Source: Cavia porcellus
Taxonomy: Eukaryota; Chordata; Mammalia; Rodentia; Caviidae
Assembly (NCBI RefSeq): GCF_034190915.1
Contig: NW_026947485.1
Location: forward strand, 33,369,519 to 33,433,518
Length of the DNA stretch: 64,000 nt
Direction: 5' to 3'
The notes under the pieces are model-generated. The model searched no databases. It was not told the origin of the DNA and worked only from the letters and a program-made list of their open reading frames with translations. The position numbers and the translations under genes are program-made. Of the stretch, positions 48,541 through 63,028 are shown piece after piece; within the stretch, counting starts at the first letter, position 1; the number at the start of each line of letters is the position of its first letter.

Positions 48541-51500
48541 TTACATTAGGGAAACTATTCGGTATTCACACATGCGAGATTGATTTATTTCACTTATGAG
48601 TATGGTCTCAAGCTGCGCCCATTTATTGATAAATATCTCAATGTGATCCTTCTTTATAGCTGAATAATACTCCATTGTATAGAAATACCACAACTTTTTT
48701 ATCCATTCCTCAGTTGATGGGCACTTGGGTTGTTTCCAAGATCTGGCGATTACAAATTGTGCTGCTATAAACATAGGTGCACATATATCACTGTGGTATG
48801 ATGCTTTCAGTTCTTCTGGGAATATGCCTAGAAGTGGAATAGCTGGAATAAATGGGATTTCCAGTCCCAACTTTTTGAGAAATCTCCAGACAGATCTCCA
48901 CAAAGGCTGTACCAGTCTACACTCCCACCAGCAGTGCAGGAGAGTTCCTTTTTCCCCACAGCCTCTCCAGCATTTGTTGTCGGTTTTCTTGATCCTGGCC
49001 ATTCTTTCAGGAGTGAGATGGTATCTCAGTGTGGTTTTAATTTGCATTTCTCTAATGACCAATGATGATGAGCATTTTTTCATGTATTTATTTGCCATTT
49101 GCATTTCTTCATCTGAGAATTGCATATTCATCTCAGATGCCCATTTTTGGATTGGATCTTTGAATTTCGGAGGTCTGAGTTTCTTTAATTCTTTGTATGT
49201 TTTAGACAAGAGGCCCTTGTCTGAGAGAGAGTTCACTAAAATCTTTTCCCAGTTTGTGGGTTTTCTTTTCACTATGCTGGAGATTTCTTTTGACATGCAG
49301 AAACTTTTTAATAAGAAGTGGTCCCAGTTATTGATTCTGGGAAGTATTTCCCGTGCGGTTTGAGTCCTGTTCATGAATTCTTTACCTACTCCTATGTCTC
49401 CAAGGTTTCTACCTATTTTGTCTTCCAATAGATTTAATGTTTCTGTTTTAATATTCAGATCTTTGACCCATTTAGATTTTAATTTAGTACATAGTGATAG
49501 ACATGGGTCTAGCTTTAGTTTTCGGCAAATGGAGAGCCAGTTTTTCCAGCACCATTTATTAAAGAGACTGTCATTCTTCCAGTGAACCTGCTTGGCTCCT
49601 TTATCAAAAATAAGGTGGTTAAGTGTGTTTGTAGTTGTGGTTGTATCTTCTAATCTATTCCACTGATCTTCAGCTCTGTTTTGATTCCAATACCATGTTG
49701 ATTTTACTACTGTTGCTTTGTAGTATAACTTCAAGTCAGGGATTGTGATGCCTCCTGCTTTGTCTTTGCTGCTTAGAATTGTCTTTGCGATTCTAGGTCT
49801 CTTCTGGTTCCAGATGAAATTTAGGAGTGATTTCTCTAGATCTATAAGGTATGTTGATGGTATTTCTATTGGGATTGCATTGAATCTGTATAACAGTTTT
49901 GGGAGAATGGCCATTTTCACAATGTTTGTTCTTCCTATCCATGAGCAAGGGATGTCTTTCCATTTTCTGAGATCATCTTCAATTTCCTTTTTCAGTGTAT
50001 TATAATTTTCACTGTATAAGTCTTTCACTTCTTTCGTAAGAGTAATTCCTAAATATTTCATTTTTTTGCTTGCTAATGTGAATAGTCCAGTTTCTCTTAT
50101 TTCCCTCTCTGTAATTTTGTTGTTCGTGTATAGGAATGCTATTGATTTCTGAGTATTGATTTTGTATCCAGCCACATTACTGAATTTATTTATTGTATCT
50201 AAGAGTATTTCAATGGAGTTTAGGGGGTCTTCTATGTAGAGTATCATGTCATCTGCAAACAGTGATAATTTAACTTCTTCTTTTCCTATCTTTACCCCTT
50301 TTATTTCTCTTTCTTGCCTAATTGCTCTGGCTAGTACTTCCAGTACTATATTGAATAGGAGTGGTGATAAAGGACATCCTTGTCTTGTACCCGATTTTAA
50401 AGTAAAGGCTTTCAATTTTTGGCCATTTAGTATGATGCTGGCTGTTGGTTTGTCATAAATGGCCTTTATTATATTGAGGTAAAGACCATTTATTCCAATT
50501 TTCTGTAAAGTTCTTATCATGAATAAGTGTTGGACCTTATCGAAGGCTTTTTCTGCATCTATAGAGATGATCATGTGATTCTTATTTTTGGCTTTATTGA
50601 TATGGTGGATTACATTTATTGATTTGCGTATGTTGAACCATCCTTGCATTCCTGGGATGAATCCCACCTGGTCATGGTGTATAATCTTCTTGATGATTTG
50701 CTGGATCCTATTTGCCAATATTTTATTGAGCATTTTTGCATCTGTGTTCATTAGGGAGATCGGTCTATAGTTCTCTTTTATAGTTGGGTCTTTCTCAGGT
50801 TTTGGTACTAGAGTAATATTTGCTTCCAGGAATGACTTAGGAAGGATTGCTTCCCTTTCAATTTCATTGAATAGTTTGAGGAGTGTCGGCATTAGGTCTT
50901 CTTTATATTTCTTGTAGAATTCTGCAGTGAATCCATCTGGGCCTGGGCTCTTCTTGGTGGGCAAGGACCCAATTACATTCTCAATTTCATTAGCAGAGAT
51001 TGGGTTATTCAACAGTTTTATATCCTCTTGATCTAGCTTTGGTACTTCATATGCTTCTAAGAATCTGTCTATTTCTTCTGTGTTATCAAACTTTTGAGAG
51101 TAGAGGTTTTGAAAATAGGTGTTGATGATCCTCTGTATTTCTATTGGGTCTGTAGTGATTTCTCCTTTTTCATTTCTTATTGCATGAATTTGAGCTTTTT
51201 CTTTCCTTTTTTTAATAAGGTTGGCTAGGGGCTTATTGATTTTATTTATTCTTTCAAAGAACCAACTCTTTGATTCGTTGATTCTTTGGATTGTTTTCTT
51301 AGTCTCTATTGCATTGATTTCTGCTCTGATTTTTATAATTTCCTCTCTTCTTTTGGCTTTGGGCTTGACTTGCTCTTCTTTTTCTAGCTGTTTGAGGTGT
51401 AGCATCAAGTTATTTATTTGTATTCGTTCTGTTTTCCTGATGTGGGAACTCAGTGCAATAAATTTTCCTCTCAGAACGGCTTTCATTGCATCCCACAGAT

Positions 51501-52377
51501 TCCGGTAAGTTGTATCTGCATTTTCATTTTCTTTTAGGTATTGTTTAATTTCTTCTTTAATTTCTTCTGTGACCCACTGATTACTCAAGAGTGTGTTATT
51601 TAGTTTCCATGTGTTTGCGGAATTTTTGCAGTATCCTTTGTCATTAATTTCTAATTTCAGAGCGCTATGATCCGATAATATGCAAGGGATGATTTCAACT
51701 CTTTTGCATTTGCTTAAATGTGTTCTGTGAGCTAATATATGGTCTATTTTAGAAAATGATCCATGTACTGCTGAGAAGAATGTGTATTCTGATGTTGTTG
51801 GGTGGAACATTCTGTATATGTCTATCAAACCCATTTGTTCACAGGTGTGATTCAGTTCTGTTATTTCTTTGCTCATTTTCTGTCTGGTTGATCTGTCCCT
51901 TGGTGTCAGTGGTGTATTAAGGTCTCCTGTTACAATTGTGTTACTGATAATTTGAGTTTTCATTTCTGTTAATAATTGTTTTATATAACTGGGTGCTCTG
52001 GATTTTGGTGCGTATATATTTAAGATAGTTATCTCTTCCTCTTGGAGTTTTCCCCTTATGAGTATGTAGTGACCTTCTTTGTCCTTTATGGTCATTGTTG
52101 GTTTAAAGTTCACGTTGTCTGCAAACAGAATGGCTACTCCTGCCTTTTTTTGGATTCCTGCTGCATGAAGAATTGTTTTCCATCCTTTGACTTTCAGTCT
52201 GTGAGTATCTTTCTGGGTTAGATGGGTTTCCTGTAAACAGCATATGGTTGGATTTTGTTTCTTGATCCATTCTGCTAGTCTGTTTCTTTTGATTGGTGCA
52301 TTGAGACCATTTACATTAATGGTTATTACTGTTAAATGCTGGTTAATTGTAGGAATGTTATCTCTCTGCTGTTGCAT
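48541..52377 (-). CDS. L1 ORF2 protein: endonuclease and reverse transcriptase, intact 1278 aa
   Basis: ORF2p nicks target DNA and copies L1 RNA by target-primed reverse transcription. The N-terminal APE-type endonuclease shows NVNGLN (Asn21), CLQETH (Glu50), TGDLNTP (Asp152/Asn154) and SDHSAL (Asp236/His237). The reverse transcriptase shows SIDAEKAFD (Asp607), [14 protein letters not shown] (663-676) and FADD (707-710, catalytic Asp709/710). The C-terminal Cys/His segment has C1136, C1140, H1148 and C1153. The length matches mammalian ORF2p (about 1275-1280 aa), and no stop or frameshift is present. It starts 19 nt after the ORF1 stop, as usual for L1. Open frames on the opposite strand are shadows. 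Confidence 0.97.
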   Translation of the reverse strand: MQQQRDNIPTINQHLTVITINVNGLNAPIKRNRLAEWIKKQNPTICCLQETHLTQKDTHRLKVKGWKTILHAAGIQKKAGVAILFADNVNFKPTMTIKDKEGHYILIRGKLQEEEITILNIYAPKSRAPSYIKQLLTEMKTQIISNTIVTGDLNTPLTPRDRSTRQKMSKEITELNHTCEQMGLIDIYRMFHPTTSEYTFFSAVHGSFSKIDHILAHRTHLSKCKRVEIIPCILSDHSALKLEINDKGYCKNSANTWKLNNTLLSNQWVTEEIKEEIKQYLKENENADTTYRNLWDAMKAVLRGKFIALSSHIRKTERIQINNLMLHLKQLEKEEQVKPKAKRREEIIKIRAEINAIETKKTIQRINESKSWFFERINKINKPLANLIKKRKEKAQIHAIRNEKGEITTDPIEIQRIINTYFQNLYSQKFDNTEEIDRFLEAYEVPKLDQEDIKLLNNPISANEIENVIGSLPTKKSPGPDGFTAEFYKKYKEDLMPTLLKLFNEIEREAILPKSFLEANITLVPKPEKDPTIKENYRPISLMNTDAKMLNKILANRIQQIIKKIIHHDQVGFIPGMQGWFNIRKSINVIHHINKAKNKNHMIISIDAEKAFDKVQHLFMIRTLQKIGINGLYLNIIKAIYDKPTASIILNGQKLKAFTLKSGTRQGCPLSPLLFNIVLEVLARAIRQEREIKGVKIGKEEVKLSLFADDMILYIEDPLNSIEILLDTINKFSNVAGYKINTQKSIAFLYTNNKITEREIRETGLFTLASKKMKYLGITLTKEVKDLYSENYNTLKKEIEDDLRKWKDIPCSWIGRTNIVKMAILPKLLYRFNAIPIEIPSTYLIDLEKSLLNFIWNQKRPRIAKTILSSKDKAGGITIPDLKLYYKATVVKSTWYWNQNRAEDQWNRLEDTTTTTNTLNHLIFDKGAKQVHWKNDSLFNKWCWKNWLSICRKLKLDPCLSLCTKLKSKWVKDLNIKTETLNLLEDKIGRNLGDIGVGKEFMNRTQTAREILPRINNWDHFLLKSFCMSKEISSIVKRKPTNWEKILVNSLSDKGLLSKTYKELKKLRPPKFKDPIQKWASEMNMQFSDEEMQMANKYMKKCSSSLVIREMQIKTTLRYHLTPERMARIKKTDNKCWRGCGEKGTLLHCWWECRLVQPLWRSVWRFLKKLGLEIPFIPAIPLLGIFPEELKASYHSDICAPMFIAAQFVIARSWKQPKCPSTEEWIKKLWYFYTMEYYSAIKKDHIEIFINKWAQLETILISEINQSRMCEYRIVSLM

Positions 52378-52396
52378 CTTTATCTTTCAGTTCTGT

Positions 52397-53449
52397 TTAA
52401 TTATTTGCTTTGCTTAGTGGTTTTTTCCTTTGTGTATCTAAACTGTCTTTCAATATTTTTTGCAGGGTTGGTTTGGTGTTCATGAAGTTCTTCAGCTGTT
52501 CTTTGTCATGGAAGTATCGTATTTCACCATCTATTTTGAATGATAGTTTTGCAGGATATATCAGTCTTGGTTGGAAATCATTTTGCTTTAGGATCTGGAA
52601 TACTTCACTCCATGCTCTTCTTGACTTTATCGTTTGTGCTGAGAAGTCTGCTGTGATTCTGATAGGTTTTCCTTTATAAGTGATTTGTCTTTTCTCTCTG
52701 ACAGCTTTTAATAATCTATTCTTGTGTTGGATTTCTGGGATGGTGACTATTATATGTCTGGGTGTAGTTTTATTTTGGTTATGACTGTTTGGAGTTCTAT
52801 ATGCTTCACTGATCCTGATGTCAGTTTCTGATCTCATGCTTGGGAAATTTTCAGCTATTACTTCTCTAAATATCCTCCTGACATCCTTCATGTTGTCTCC
52901 CTCTCTTTCATTAATCCCTATCATTCTTATGTTATTCTTCTTTGCATCGTCTTGCAGTTGTTGAATTGTTGTTTCCTGGTTCCTTGTTATTTTCAAAAGA
53001 TCTTTCCTTTCCTGTTCACTAGCTGCAATCCTGTCTTCAAGGTCTGAAATTCTATCTTCACTTTCATTAAGGCGGTTTTTACAACTTTCAGTGGAGTTTT
53101 TTATCTCCTGTATATCTCTGTGCATCTGCATTATGTATTCTGTTTGTTTCTTATATTGCTCGTCTAGGGATTCTATCTTTTTGTTTAGTTCCTCCAATTT
53201 TTTATCTGTGTTTTCTTTAGATATATTTAGAATCTCTTTCATTTATTTTATCAATTCTTCTTTTATCTGGGAGATTATTTCGAGTTTGAATTTCTTTAAA
53301 GCTTCCTGGAGTTGCTTGTCAATTTCAGTGGCTATTGTGTCCGATATATGAGGTGGATGGGATATATTTTCTTCTATATACATCGCTCCTAGGGTTTCTT
53401 GAGATGGGCTGGAGGTTTGAGGTTGTAATTTGGTCTTTCGTTTTGTCAT
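52397..53449 (-). pseudogene. L1 ORF1 (RNA-binding chaperone) interrupted by one in-frame stop
   Basis: The frame totals 350 codons: 68 sense codons from MTKRKTKLQPQ, a TAA (complement of 53243-53245), then 281 sense codons starting with ATG immediately after the stop. The part after the stop keeps the coiled coil (heptads around EELNKKIESLDEQYKKQ), the RRM region (NIRMIGINEREGDN) and the C-terminal domain (AYRTPNSHNQNKTTPRHIIV, then RAWSEVFQILK). ORF1p normally trimerises and coats L1 RNA. A single-base change from a GAA codon would explain the TAA, by comparison with the usual 'EEL.K-E-MKE' context of related copies. Possible reinitiation at the adjacent ATG is speculative. Confidence 0.92.
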
Positions 53450-53765
53450 TGTCCTATATTTCTGTGTTTCAAGTGTTATTTGAAAGCTTCCTCAGGATCT
53501 GTTGAAAATCCCCTTCTATGTTTGGAGCTACTGGGACTCTGGCGCCGCGCTACTCCAAGCCATTAGGCCTACAGAACCAGTGGCCCTCCTCTGCCTGCTC
53601 AGAACTCCGCAGTTCCAGACAAGCTGGGCCTCAGGGACACTGTGCGCCCACCTGCCCCTTGGAAGCTCCACAGTTCTTCAATCGCAGCCGGGTTAGGGTA
53701 CTCACCACAGGCCGCAGTGCTTCAGGAACCTGTGGACCCTCCCTGGTTGCAGAGATATCCACAGC
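53450..53765 (-). promoter_or_regulatory. Non-repeated 5' UTR between L1 monomers and ORF1
   Basis: This 316-bp segment between the monomer array and the ORF1 start is a GC-rich leader. The ~60 bp next to ORF1 resemble the older L1 copy at 19170-19230. Farther out the two 5' UTRs no longer match, which suggests replacement of the promoter between L1 generations. Confidence 0.7.
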
Positions 53766-54608
53766 CCTCCAGACACGCAGAGAGGCCAGTGAGGGCACCC
53801 CAGATCTGCCCAGCTCCTCCTCTGCAGACCTATGGCCAGGCGTGGCAGCTAAACAGGCTGGGCTAGGCTGGTAGTGTGGGCCAGCCCACCTATCAGGAGC
53901 TCAGCAGGTCTCCAAATGAAGCCGGGAGTGGGGAGGCTGATGTGGAAGCCTCAAACCCACCTCTCTCCTTCACTGCACCTGGAAGCCTGAGGGAACTCCA
54001 GCAGTCTGGGCGCAGAAATCCAGAGTCCTCCAGACACGCAGAGAGGCCAGTGAGGGCACCCCAGATCTGCCCAGCTCCTCCTCTGCAGACCTATGGCCAG
54101 GCGCGGCAGCTACACAGGCTGGGCTAGGCTGGTAGTGTGGGCCAGCCCACCTATGGGGAGCTCAGCAGGTCTCCAAATGAAGCTGGGAATGGGGAGGCTG
54201 ATGTGGAAGCCTCAAACCCACCTCTCTCCTTCACTGCACCTGGAAGCCTGAGGGAACTCCAGCAGTCTGGGCGCAGATATCCAGAGTCCTCCAGACATGC
54301 AGAGAGGCCAGTGAGGGCACCCCAGATCTGCCCAGCTCCTCCTCTGCAGACCTATGGCCAGGCGCGGCAGCTAAACAGCCTGGACTAGGCTGGTAGTGTG
54401 GGCCAGCCCACCTATCGGGAGCTCAGCAGGTCTCCAAATGAAGCCGGGAATGGGGAGGCTGATGTGGTAAGCCTCAAACCCACCTCTCTCCTTCACTGCA
54501 CCTGGAAGCCTGAGGGAACTCCAGCAGTCTGGGCGCAGAAATCCAGAGTCCTCCAGACACGCAGAGAGGCCAGTGAGGGCACCCCAGATCTGCCCAGCTC
54601 CTCCTCTC
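53766..54608 (-). repeat. Tandem 261-bp monomers forming the L1 5' UTR
   Basis: Three full units (53766-54026, 54027-54287 and 54288-54549; 261, 261 and 262 bp) are followed by a partial one of 59 bp (54550-54608) at the insertion boundary. Units are near-identical, differing by a few substitutions and one extra T near 54467. They are GC-rich against the AT-rich surroundings. Such arrays are the promoter of mouse and rat L1s, where each monomer adds transcription activity. The unit sequence itself is not one I recognise from mouse. The short + strand open frames repeating every 261 bp are a by-product. Confidence 0.93.
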
Positions 54609-54624
54609 AAGTATGTAAATTTTT
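54609..54624. repeat. Right target-site duplication of the young L1
   Basis: AAGTATGTAAATTTTT at the 5' end of the L1, followed by AAAAGT. This gives a TTTT/AA nick site on the + strand. Confidence 0.93.
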
Positions 54625-54803
54625 AAAAGTAACATAATCCAACTCACCATTGAAGGTTTTTTTGTACTGTTTCTCGTAATGTTGAAGATGAAGTTGGTTT
54701 TAATGGCTCTGGATCAGTAGTAGAACACACCTTGCACTGTATTTGAACCTAACTGAGCCCTTATAGTAGGAGGAAAAAAATTGACCAGTTCAAAATACAT
54801 TCT

Positions 54804-54840
54804 TTTCCCCACTCCTTTCTTGTGTAAAGGAGTGGGGAAA
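54804..54840. repeat. Perfect 15-bp inverted repeat with 7-nt loop
   Basis: TTTCCCCACTCCTTT (54804-54818), loop CTTGTGT, then AAAGGAGTGGGGAAA (54826-54840). The arms are exactly complementary. It lies 180 bp from the L1 5' junction in the ITPRID1 intron. Confidence 0.95.
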
Positions 54841-54849
54841 CTTTCTTTA

Positions 54850-57522
<2,673 letters not shown>

Positions 57523-58136
57523 TAATTATCTAAGGGAGTCATAAACGTAAGTGCCAGTGCAGACACCTGGAGCAAGGGAAGGTAATCAGTGCAGGACTGG
57601 ACCAGTGAGCACCCTGCAGCAGAGCTAATGAGAAATCGGCCAGTGTTTTCTTTGCTTTCATGATCTTACTTTTGCTTTCACAGTGGGAGCCTGGGAGAGC
57701 CATTGGATACCTGGGAACACTTGTTCTTTAAGGCCAGGGCTATTTGAGAAGGTCGAGAGAGGGACAGTCAGCTGGGAGGAGGGAGGATACCAGCAGGATG
57801 TCTTTAATCAATACAAATGGGGCTCTCCTGCAAGTACAAAGGTTGGAGGTTATTAGAATTTAGAAAAATCTACATTATTTTTAAATGTGTTTTTATAAAG
57901 TCTCCAGAGTGAATGCATCCTCAATGCCTGGGGACTACAGAGTAAGAACAGGGTTTCATTATAAAAAGAGGAAGAAGAGTCCTCCTGGGGAGATGGACAT
58001 ATTCTAAAATTGTTGTTGGTGATAATTACACAGCTTGATAAGTTTGCTACACATCAGTGAATTGCAGTGTAAGCCAGGAAAACTTCATGAGAAGTTAATC
58101 ATACTTCAATAGAGTTGTTTTTTAAAAAGAAAGCAG

Positions 58137-58570
<434 letters not shown>

Positions 58571-58943
58571 TAACCATTTTGGACTCCAAGTTTATGTCCC
58601 CATGTCTGTATTTTAGGTATAAAGACATATATCTTGCTTTCTCAAGCCCACAGATAGCTGGTGGTGAGTTGGGATTGGAACTCAGTGCAGCTATCTGCTA
58701 GGCCAAGCTTCACCCTAACCTGTAAATAAGTGTTGTTGACCATTTTGTACGAGAACAGACAATACAGGCTTGGTGAAACTTGAGTCCTGAGTCAATATAA
58801 ATTAAATTCCTACCATAACCTGCTGGAAAGAGCTCATTCTAGAGAATTCACATCACCTGAATGCCTTTCTCCCAAGTCTGAGTTATGTATTGGGTGCAAA
58901 TGTGATCTGTCACTCACTCCTTTTGTCCTTGTTTTCCTTGCAG

Positions 58944-59120
58944 CAGCTGGACCTCCTCATAGGGGAGGCATCTGAGCACTGCACAAGATTGCAACAACAC
59001 ACCTGGACAGAAGAAAACGATAGCCAGACTTCAGATGCTGGCACACTACCTCCCATCACCCCTGAGCCTGCCTTTCCTCTGACTGGTGGCCAGCAAGCTC
59101 CCTGTCCAGCCACAATGTAG
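58944..59120 (+). CDS. ITPRID1: ITPRID1 last coding exon, with a stop earlier than in human
   Basis: The exon follows a pyrimidine-rich acceptor ending TTGCAG|CAG, giving QLDLLIGEASEHCTRLQQHT and then a Pro/Thr-rich tail ending GGQQAPCPATM, with TAG at 59118-59120 (58 codons plus stop). The acceptor is a NAGNAG tandem, so using the second AG would drop one Gln (start 58947). The human protein, from memory, runs on about 45 residues beyond this stop. The same frame continues here for 44 sense codons (59121-59252) to a second TAG at 59253, with recognisable similarity (PDLETSTKMSPLSPAW). The shorter C-terminus therefore looks like a nonsense change in this lineage or individual. Confidence 0.9.
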   Translation, partial: QLDLLIGEASEHCTRLQQHTWTEENDSQTSDAGTLPPITPEPAFPLTGGQQAPCPATM

Positions 59121-59405
59121 ATGGCTATCCTGGCTGCCCCTGATTTGGAGACCAGCACCAAGATGTCTCCCCTATCACCAGCTTGGACAGAATCAAGTCC
59201 AGCCTGTCCATCATGTTGCTCTGCTGGAGAAGAGGATACAAATAACCTTCTCTAGATGAGATCATTTGATTGCCTTTGTACAAAATGGAAGAGTCTATAA
59301 CAAGGAAATCTATATTGTCTTACCCAAAATGTCTACTAATCTTTCATCAGCTATGCTTTTCATAATTTACTCTATGATTAAAGTTGGAGAAATTCAGAAT
59401 ATTTG
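59121..59405 (+). other. ITPRID1: ITPRID1 3' UTR including the remnant C-terminal frame
   Basis: This untranslated tail follows the TAG at 59118. Its first 135 nt keep the ancestral reading frame (44 sense codons, then TAG at 59253-59255). The end is placed about 20 nt after the ATTAAA signal and is approximate. Confidence 0.75.
59377..59382 (+). terminator. ITPRID1: Polyadenylation signal ATTAAA of ITPRID1
   Basis: ATTAAA is the commonest variant hexamer. It lies 257 nt after the stop codon and is the first good signal downstream of the last exon. The cleavage site is predicted near 59395-59410. Confidence 0.65.
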
Positions 59406-61849
59406 AATCTTCATTCGTATAGAACAAGTAATCATCTAGTAAGCACCCAACACAGAATTGTACAATGGCCTACAGGTTCTGTGTTGCTAGAGCTTGATGG
59501 GAAGATAAACACATGCATGTATTTATCAATAACTACTTGGAAAGTTCTTTGAAGATCATAACCAGGTATTATGAAAGACACAAAATTAGGGTGTCATATT
59601 CAGATCAGATGTAAGGAGGGTCTGATTGGGGAAGTGAAAAAAGATGAGGAAAATAGGATCTTGGCTTTAGAGGTATCAGACCATCCAAAGCCAAGTTGGT
59701 CTGCCCCTGAAAGTGCTGATGAAGTACCTATTCTGGGCTGGGGATTCCACCTGAACTGTAGACTTTTTAGGGCAAGACTGAAGATATATGATATTGATAT
59801 TTGGATAAAGAATGAGATACAAAAGAATAAATAAGATAATTTGAATACTGATAGAGCTGTGGAGAAGCCAGTATGATGGTATCACAGAGGGTGACGTGGA
59901 GTGACAAGGGGACTACACTAGGGTGCTTGGGGAAGTTCTTGCTAAAGGGAAGCCCTTTGAGAAATCCCAGAGTGGTGAGGAAGAGAAAGCCATAGGAAAA
60001 TTCTGGGGAAGGAACATCTTAAACAGAAGAAATGGAAGATTTACTGGCCTAGAGACAGAGAAGGAAGCCACACAGCTGAGTGCAGGGTGCAGTGGAGTGG
60101 AGGAGTGGAAGTCTGAGAGGCGAGGTGACCCATTCTAGGCCATGGCTAAGATTATGGTAGCCCAGATTCTTTTTCCCAGTGTAACAGAAAGTCATTAAAC
60201 AGGGCTATCAATAATCTAACTTGCCTCCTAAAATTGCACTGGCTTCTTCAGGAGAAAACACCAGTGGGACCCACAGGGAGGCAGAGATCCAAGGTAGGAG
60301 GCTGCTGCTCCAATCCCTCTGGTGATGAGCAAAAGCTGCTGACTTAATTCCACCATGTGGAAGCTACAAGACTCCCACCCCTGTGAAAATGCAGAGCATT
60401 CTACACCAAATCCAAAGATACTGAGTTTCTGAGGAATGGGGAATAGATGAAGATCGGAATGGACAGAAAGTGTCAAGGAAAAATAACACTTTGAGGGAAG
60501 TTTATAATTTTTATAGGGTGAGTAGGCAGAGGTCTCTTCCTAGCAAGGAACCCAAGACATAATTCCTTTTGAAACTGACCCCAGCAGAACAAATCCATAG
60601 ACTTTTGTTTTCATTCTTCCTTCTCCTTTATTTTTGGAAACCCCTTGACCTCTACTGCCCTTGGGGAGACCTCACAGTTTCCTTCATTGACTGAACCTCC
60701 TCAGAACATGGAAAGCCTCATGCTGCCCTTAATTCTTACTTTTTCTCTCTAGAGAAAAAGTGGTAACCTTTTGAATGTAACCATTTACTCTGTAGGCATC
60801 TGTGCCCAGGCTCCATCATGTTCTAGAATCCCAGATCAGGGTTACTGATTGGGCAACAGATTCTGAGCCAAGAGCTTGTCTCATTCCCTTCACTCTTACC
60901 TCTGAATCAGCCTGAATCAATCAAGACTGCTTGATTTACTATGAAGATGGTTTCCAGAAGTCCCATGAGTTACCTGTGCTGGCACAACACAGACATCTAA
61001 GGGCGCTAGTTTCCATCTCTATGAACTACAGTGGCATCTGTAAAGCTGGTCTCCCTCCAGCTGATCTCTCTCAGGCTCCACCCAAGACATATTTCCTTAA
61101 CCTAAGGTGAGGATCCACGTAGTATTTTTAGGATATCTTAGAAAGTCAGAGAGAAACCACAGGTGACCTTCCCTAAAATGCTTTCTCCAAGGCTGGAATC
61201 ATTATTCACATTGATTCATTTGTCTTTGCAACATTCCTCCCTGGGCTCCTACATCACGACTCAACTTTCAGTTTCAAACTGTGTCCTAATCTACTGCACA
61301 ATATCCACCAAATTACTTTCCTTTCTAAACTTCTCAAACTCTACCTGGATCTGACTTTTTTGTACCTCTATTTTCCAGAAGACTTTGAACTCGAGCGAAG
61401 TTTCTACCTGCTTCTTCTCCATAACACCTGCTTACGAAGAGAAATACCTGGCTCTGGGCCCTTACTAACTTGCCAGCCATCTGTTTTTAGAGTCTTGTAT
61501 CTGACTCTGCCCTCATGTGATTCTTAAATGCTATTCCCCTAAACCACCTCATACGATTCTCTTCCCTTTCTTTACTGTCCCATGTGAAGTCATTTTAGCC
61601 CTCCTTATCTACAGGTTCTGTCTCCTTATAATCAACCAAACACATACTTCTTTATCATCATCCCCTAAACAATACAAAATCACAAATATTTGTATAACAT
61701 TTACATTATTAATAATTGGCATTATAAGTAAACTAGAGATAATTTAAAGTATGTGAGAAAATGGTTATTTGAAGAATCATACCTAGTACAGTGAGGAAGC
61801 ATGAAGATAAAAACTGACCTAAAGGCATACACTAAGCCCCACAATGTAT
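59406..61849. other. Intergenic DNA downstream of ITPRID1
   Basis: No exon or confident repeat. Open frames at 59571-59834 and 59923-60138 have no recognisable domain. In human the next gene in this direction is PPP1R17, and none of it is seen here. Confidence 0.5.
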
Positions 61850-62045
61850 TATTAAAAAGGAAGCAGTGGAACTCTGGTATCAAATCCAGGTTTGTGGGCT
61901 TAAATCCAACTTTACTACTTATTATCTATGTTAGGTAGACTCTTTAAAGTTCCTAAGTTATGATGTACAAATTCAAAGAAATATGACACATAAACCCTTT
62001 AGAACAATTCTAGAATATAGGACTTAATAAACAGTAGATGGTTAG
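61850..62045 (+). mobile_element. MIR fossil
   Basis: 'actctggtatcaaatccagg', 'aaatccaactttactactta' and 'ttaggtagactctttaaagt' follow sense MIR. It lies downstream of ITPRID1. Confidence 0.6.
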
Positions 62046-63028
62046 GATGATTAGGAAGATGAAGATAATAAGAACACTAATATAATTTATTAAATCTCCA
62101 TCCATAGATAGCATAAATACTCTATGTGTCTTATCACTTACCTTAACAATAACACTGAGAGGTAGAAATTTGTAACACACACATGTGCACACATACACAC
62201 ATAAAAGCTATAAATTTTTGTCTGACTTCTATCAACTAGTAAGTATTGAGTTGACGTGCTAATTTGATGATTTATCTTTCTGGTTTGGTAAGCCTTGGGG
62301 AACACTGATGAGCCTAACTCAGTCAGAATAGCCTTGCTTCTGTCCATATTCTATGTTGAACTTTAGTAGAAAATTTCCTTTAAAACATTTGTTTCTTAGA
62401 AATATTTGAGAAACATGGACTGTGCTTAGCCCATCCAACTACTGCAGTCAACTAAATTCTAGAATACACAAAGAGATGACTTCTGCCACATTTAAAAAAA
62501 AAAATCCTCGAACCTATCCTGGCAACCCCATAGCCTACTACCACCTGTCCCATTGTCATACTGTAATAAGGGCAAGAATCAGTTTTGCAGCCTCTGTGAA
62601 AATTATTTGGGTGGTCTTATTGTTCTATTATCAAGTCTCAAGGCCCTGTACTATCTTCTTGTTCTTATATATGTTAACAAAGTTTAAATTGACTCCTCAG
62701 AAAAATCCGGTAGTCATTGTTGAAAATAGAGAATACCATTGCAAAATATACTTGCAGAAAGTAAATAACTTAAAAAATTAACTTGATATTGAAGTCATTT
62801 CATTTAAATGAAAAGGAAGTTAAAAGTAAAATTACTACCTAATTTCAAATTTAGTGGGGACACTTTGGCCTCTTTTGTATCAAAGTAGTAGGGTCCTTTC
62901 CTGTATTCATTTGCTCAGTCAAGGTTCTAATTCTGTATTTAAAAGCCTTGAATATAGAAGACTGCTTTGAGGAACAGCACTGGGAATAAAAAGGACTGGG
63001 AAGGTAATTTAAATTAAATGCCCAGTAC

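Larger units (their letters stand above)
47329..54608 (-). mobile_element. Full-length young L1 retrotransposon, ~7.28 kb
   Basis: Read on the minus strand, the element runs from 5' UTR monomers (54608) through ORF1 (53449-52397), ORF2 (52377-48541) and the 3' UTR to a poly(A) tail, seen as the T-run 47329-47350. It is bounded by the perfect direct repeat AAGTATGTAAATTTTT (47313-47328 and 54609-54624). The deduced empty site has TTTTT/AAAA on the + strand, the preferred nick of the L1 endonuclease. ORF2 is uninterrupted and ORF1 has one stop, so insertion is recent. It sits antisense in the ITPRID1 intron. Autonomous mobility is unlikely as sequenced because of the ORF1 stop. Confidence 0.97.

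Noticed and set aside
48725..49363. 212-codon + strand open frame and other + strand frames over the L1
   Set aside because: Shadows of L1 ORF2 on the opposite strand, with no independent coding features.
53876..54388. Repeated 83-codon + strand open frames spaced 261 bp, as a repeat protein
   Set aside because: They arise from the L1 5' UTR monomers (261 is a multiple of 3) and have no initiation context of their own.
53766..54608. CRISPR-like or satellite array
   Set aside because: The units are 261 bp, contiguous without spacers, and end at the L1 target-site duplication. They belong to the L1 5' UTR.
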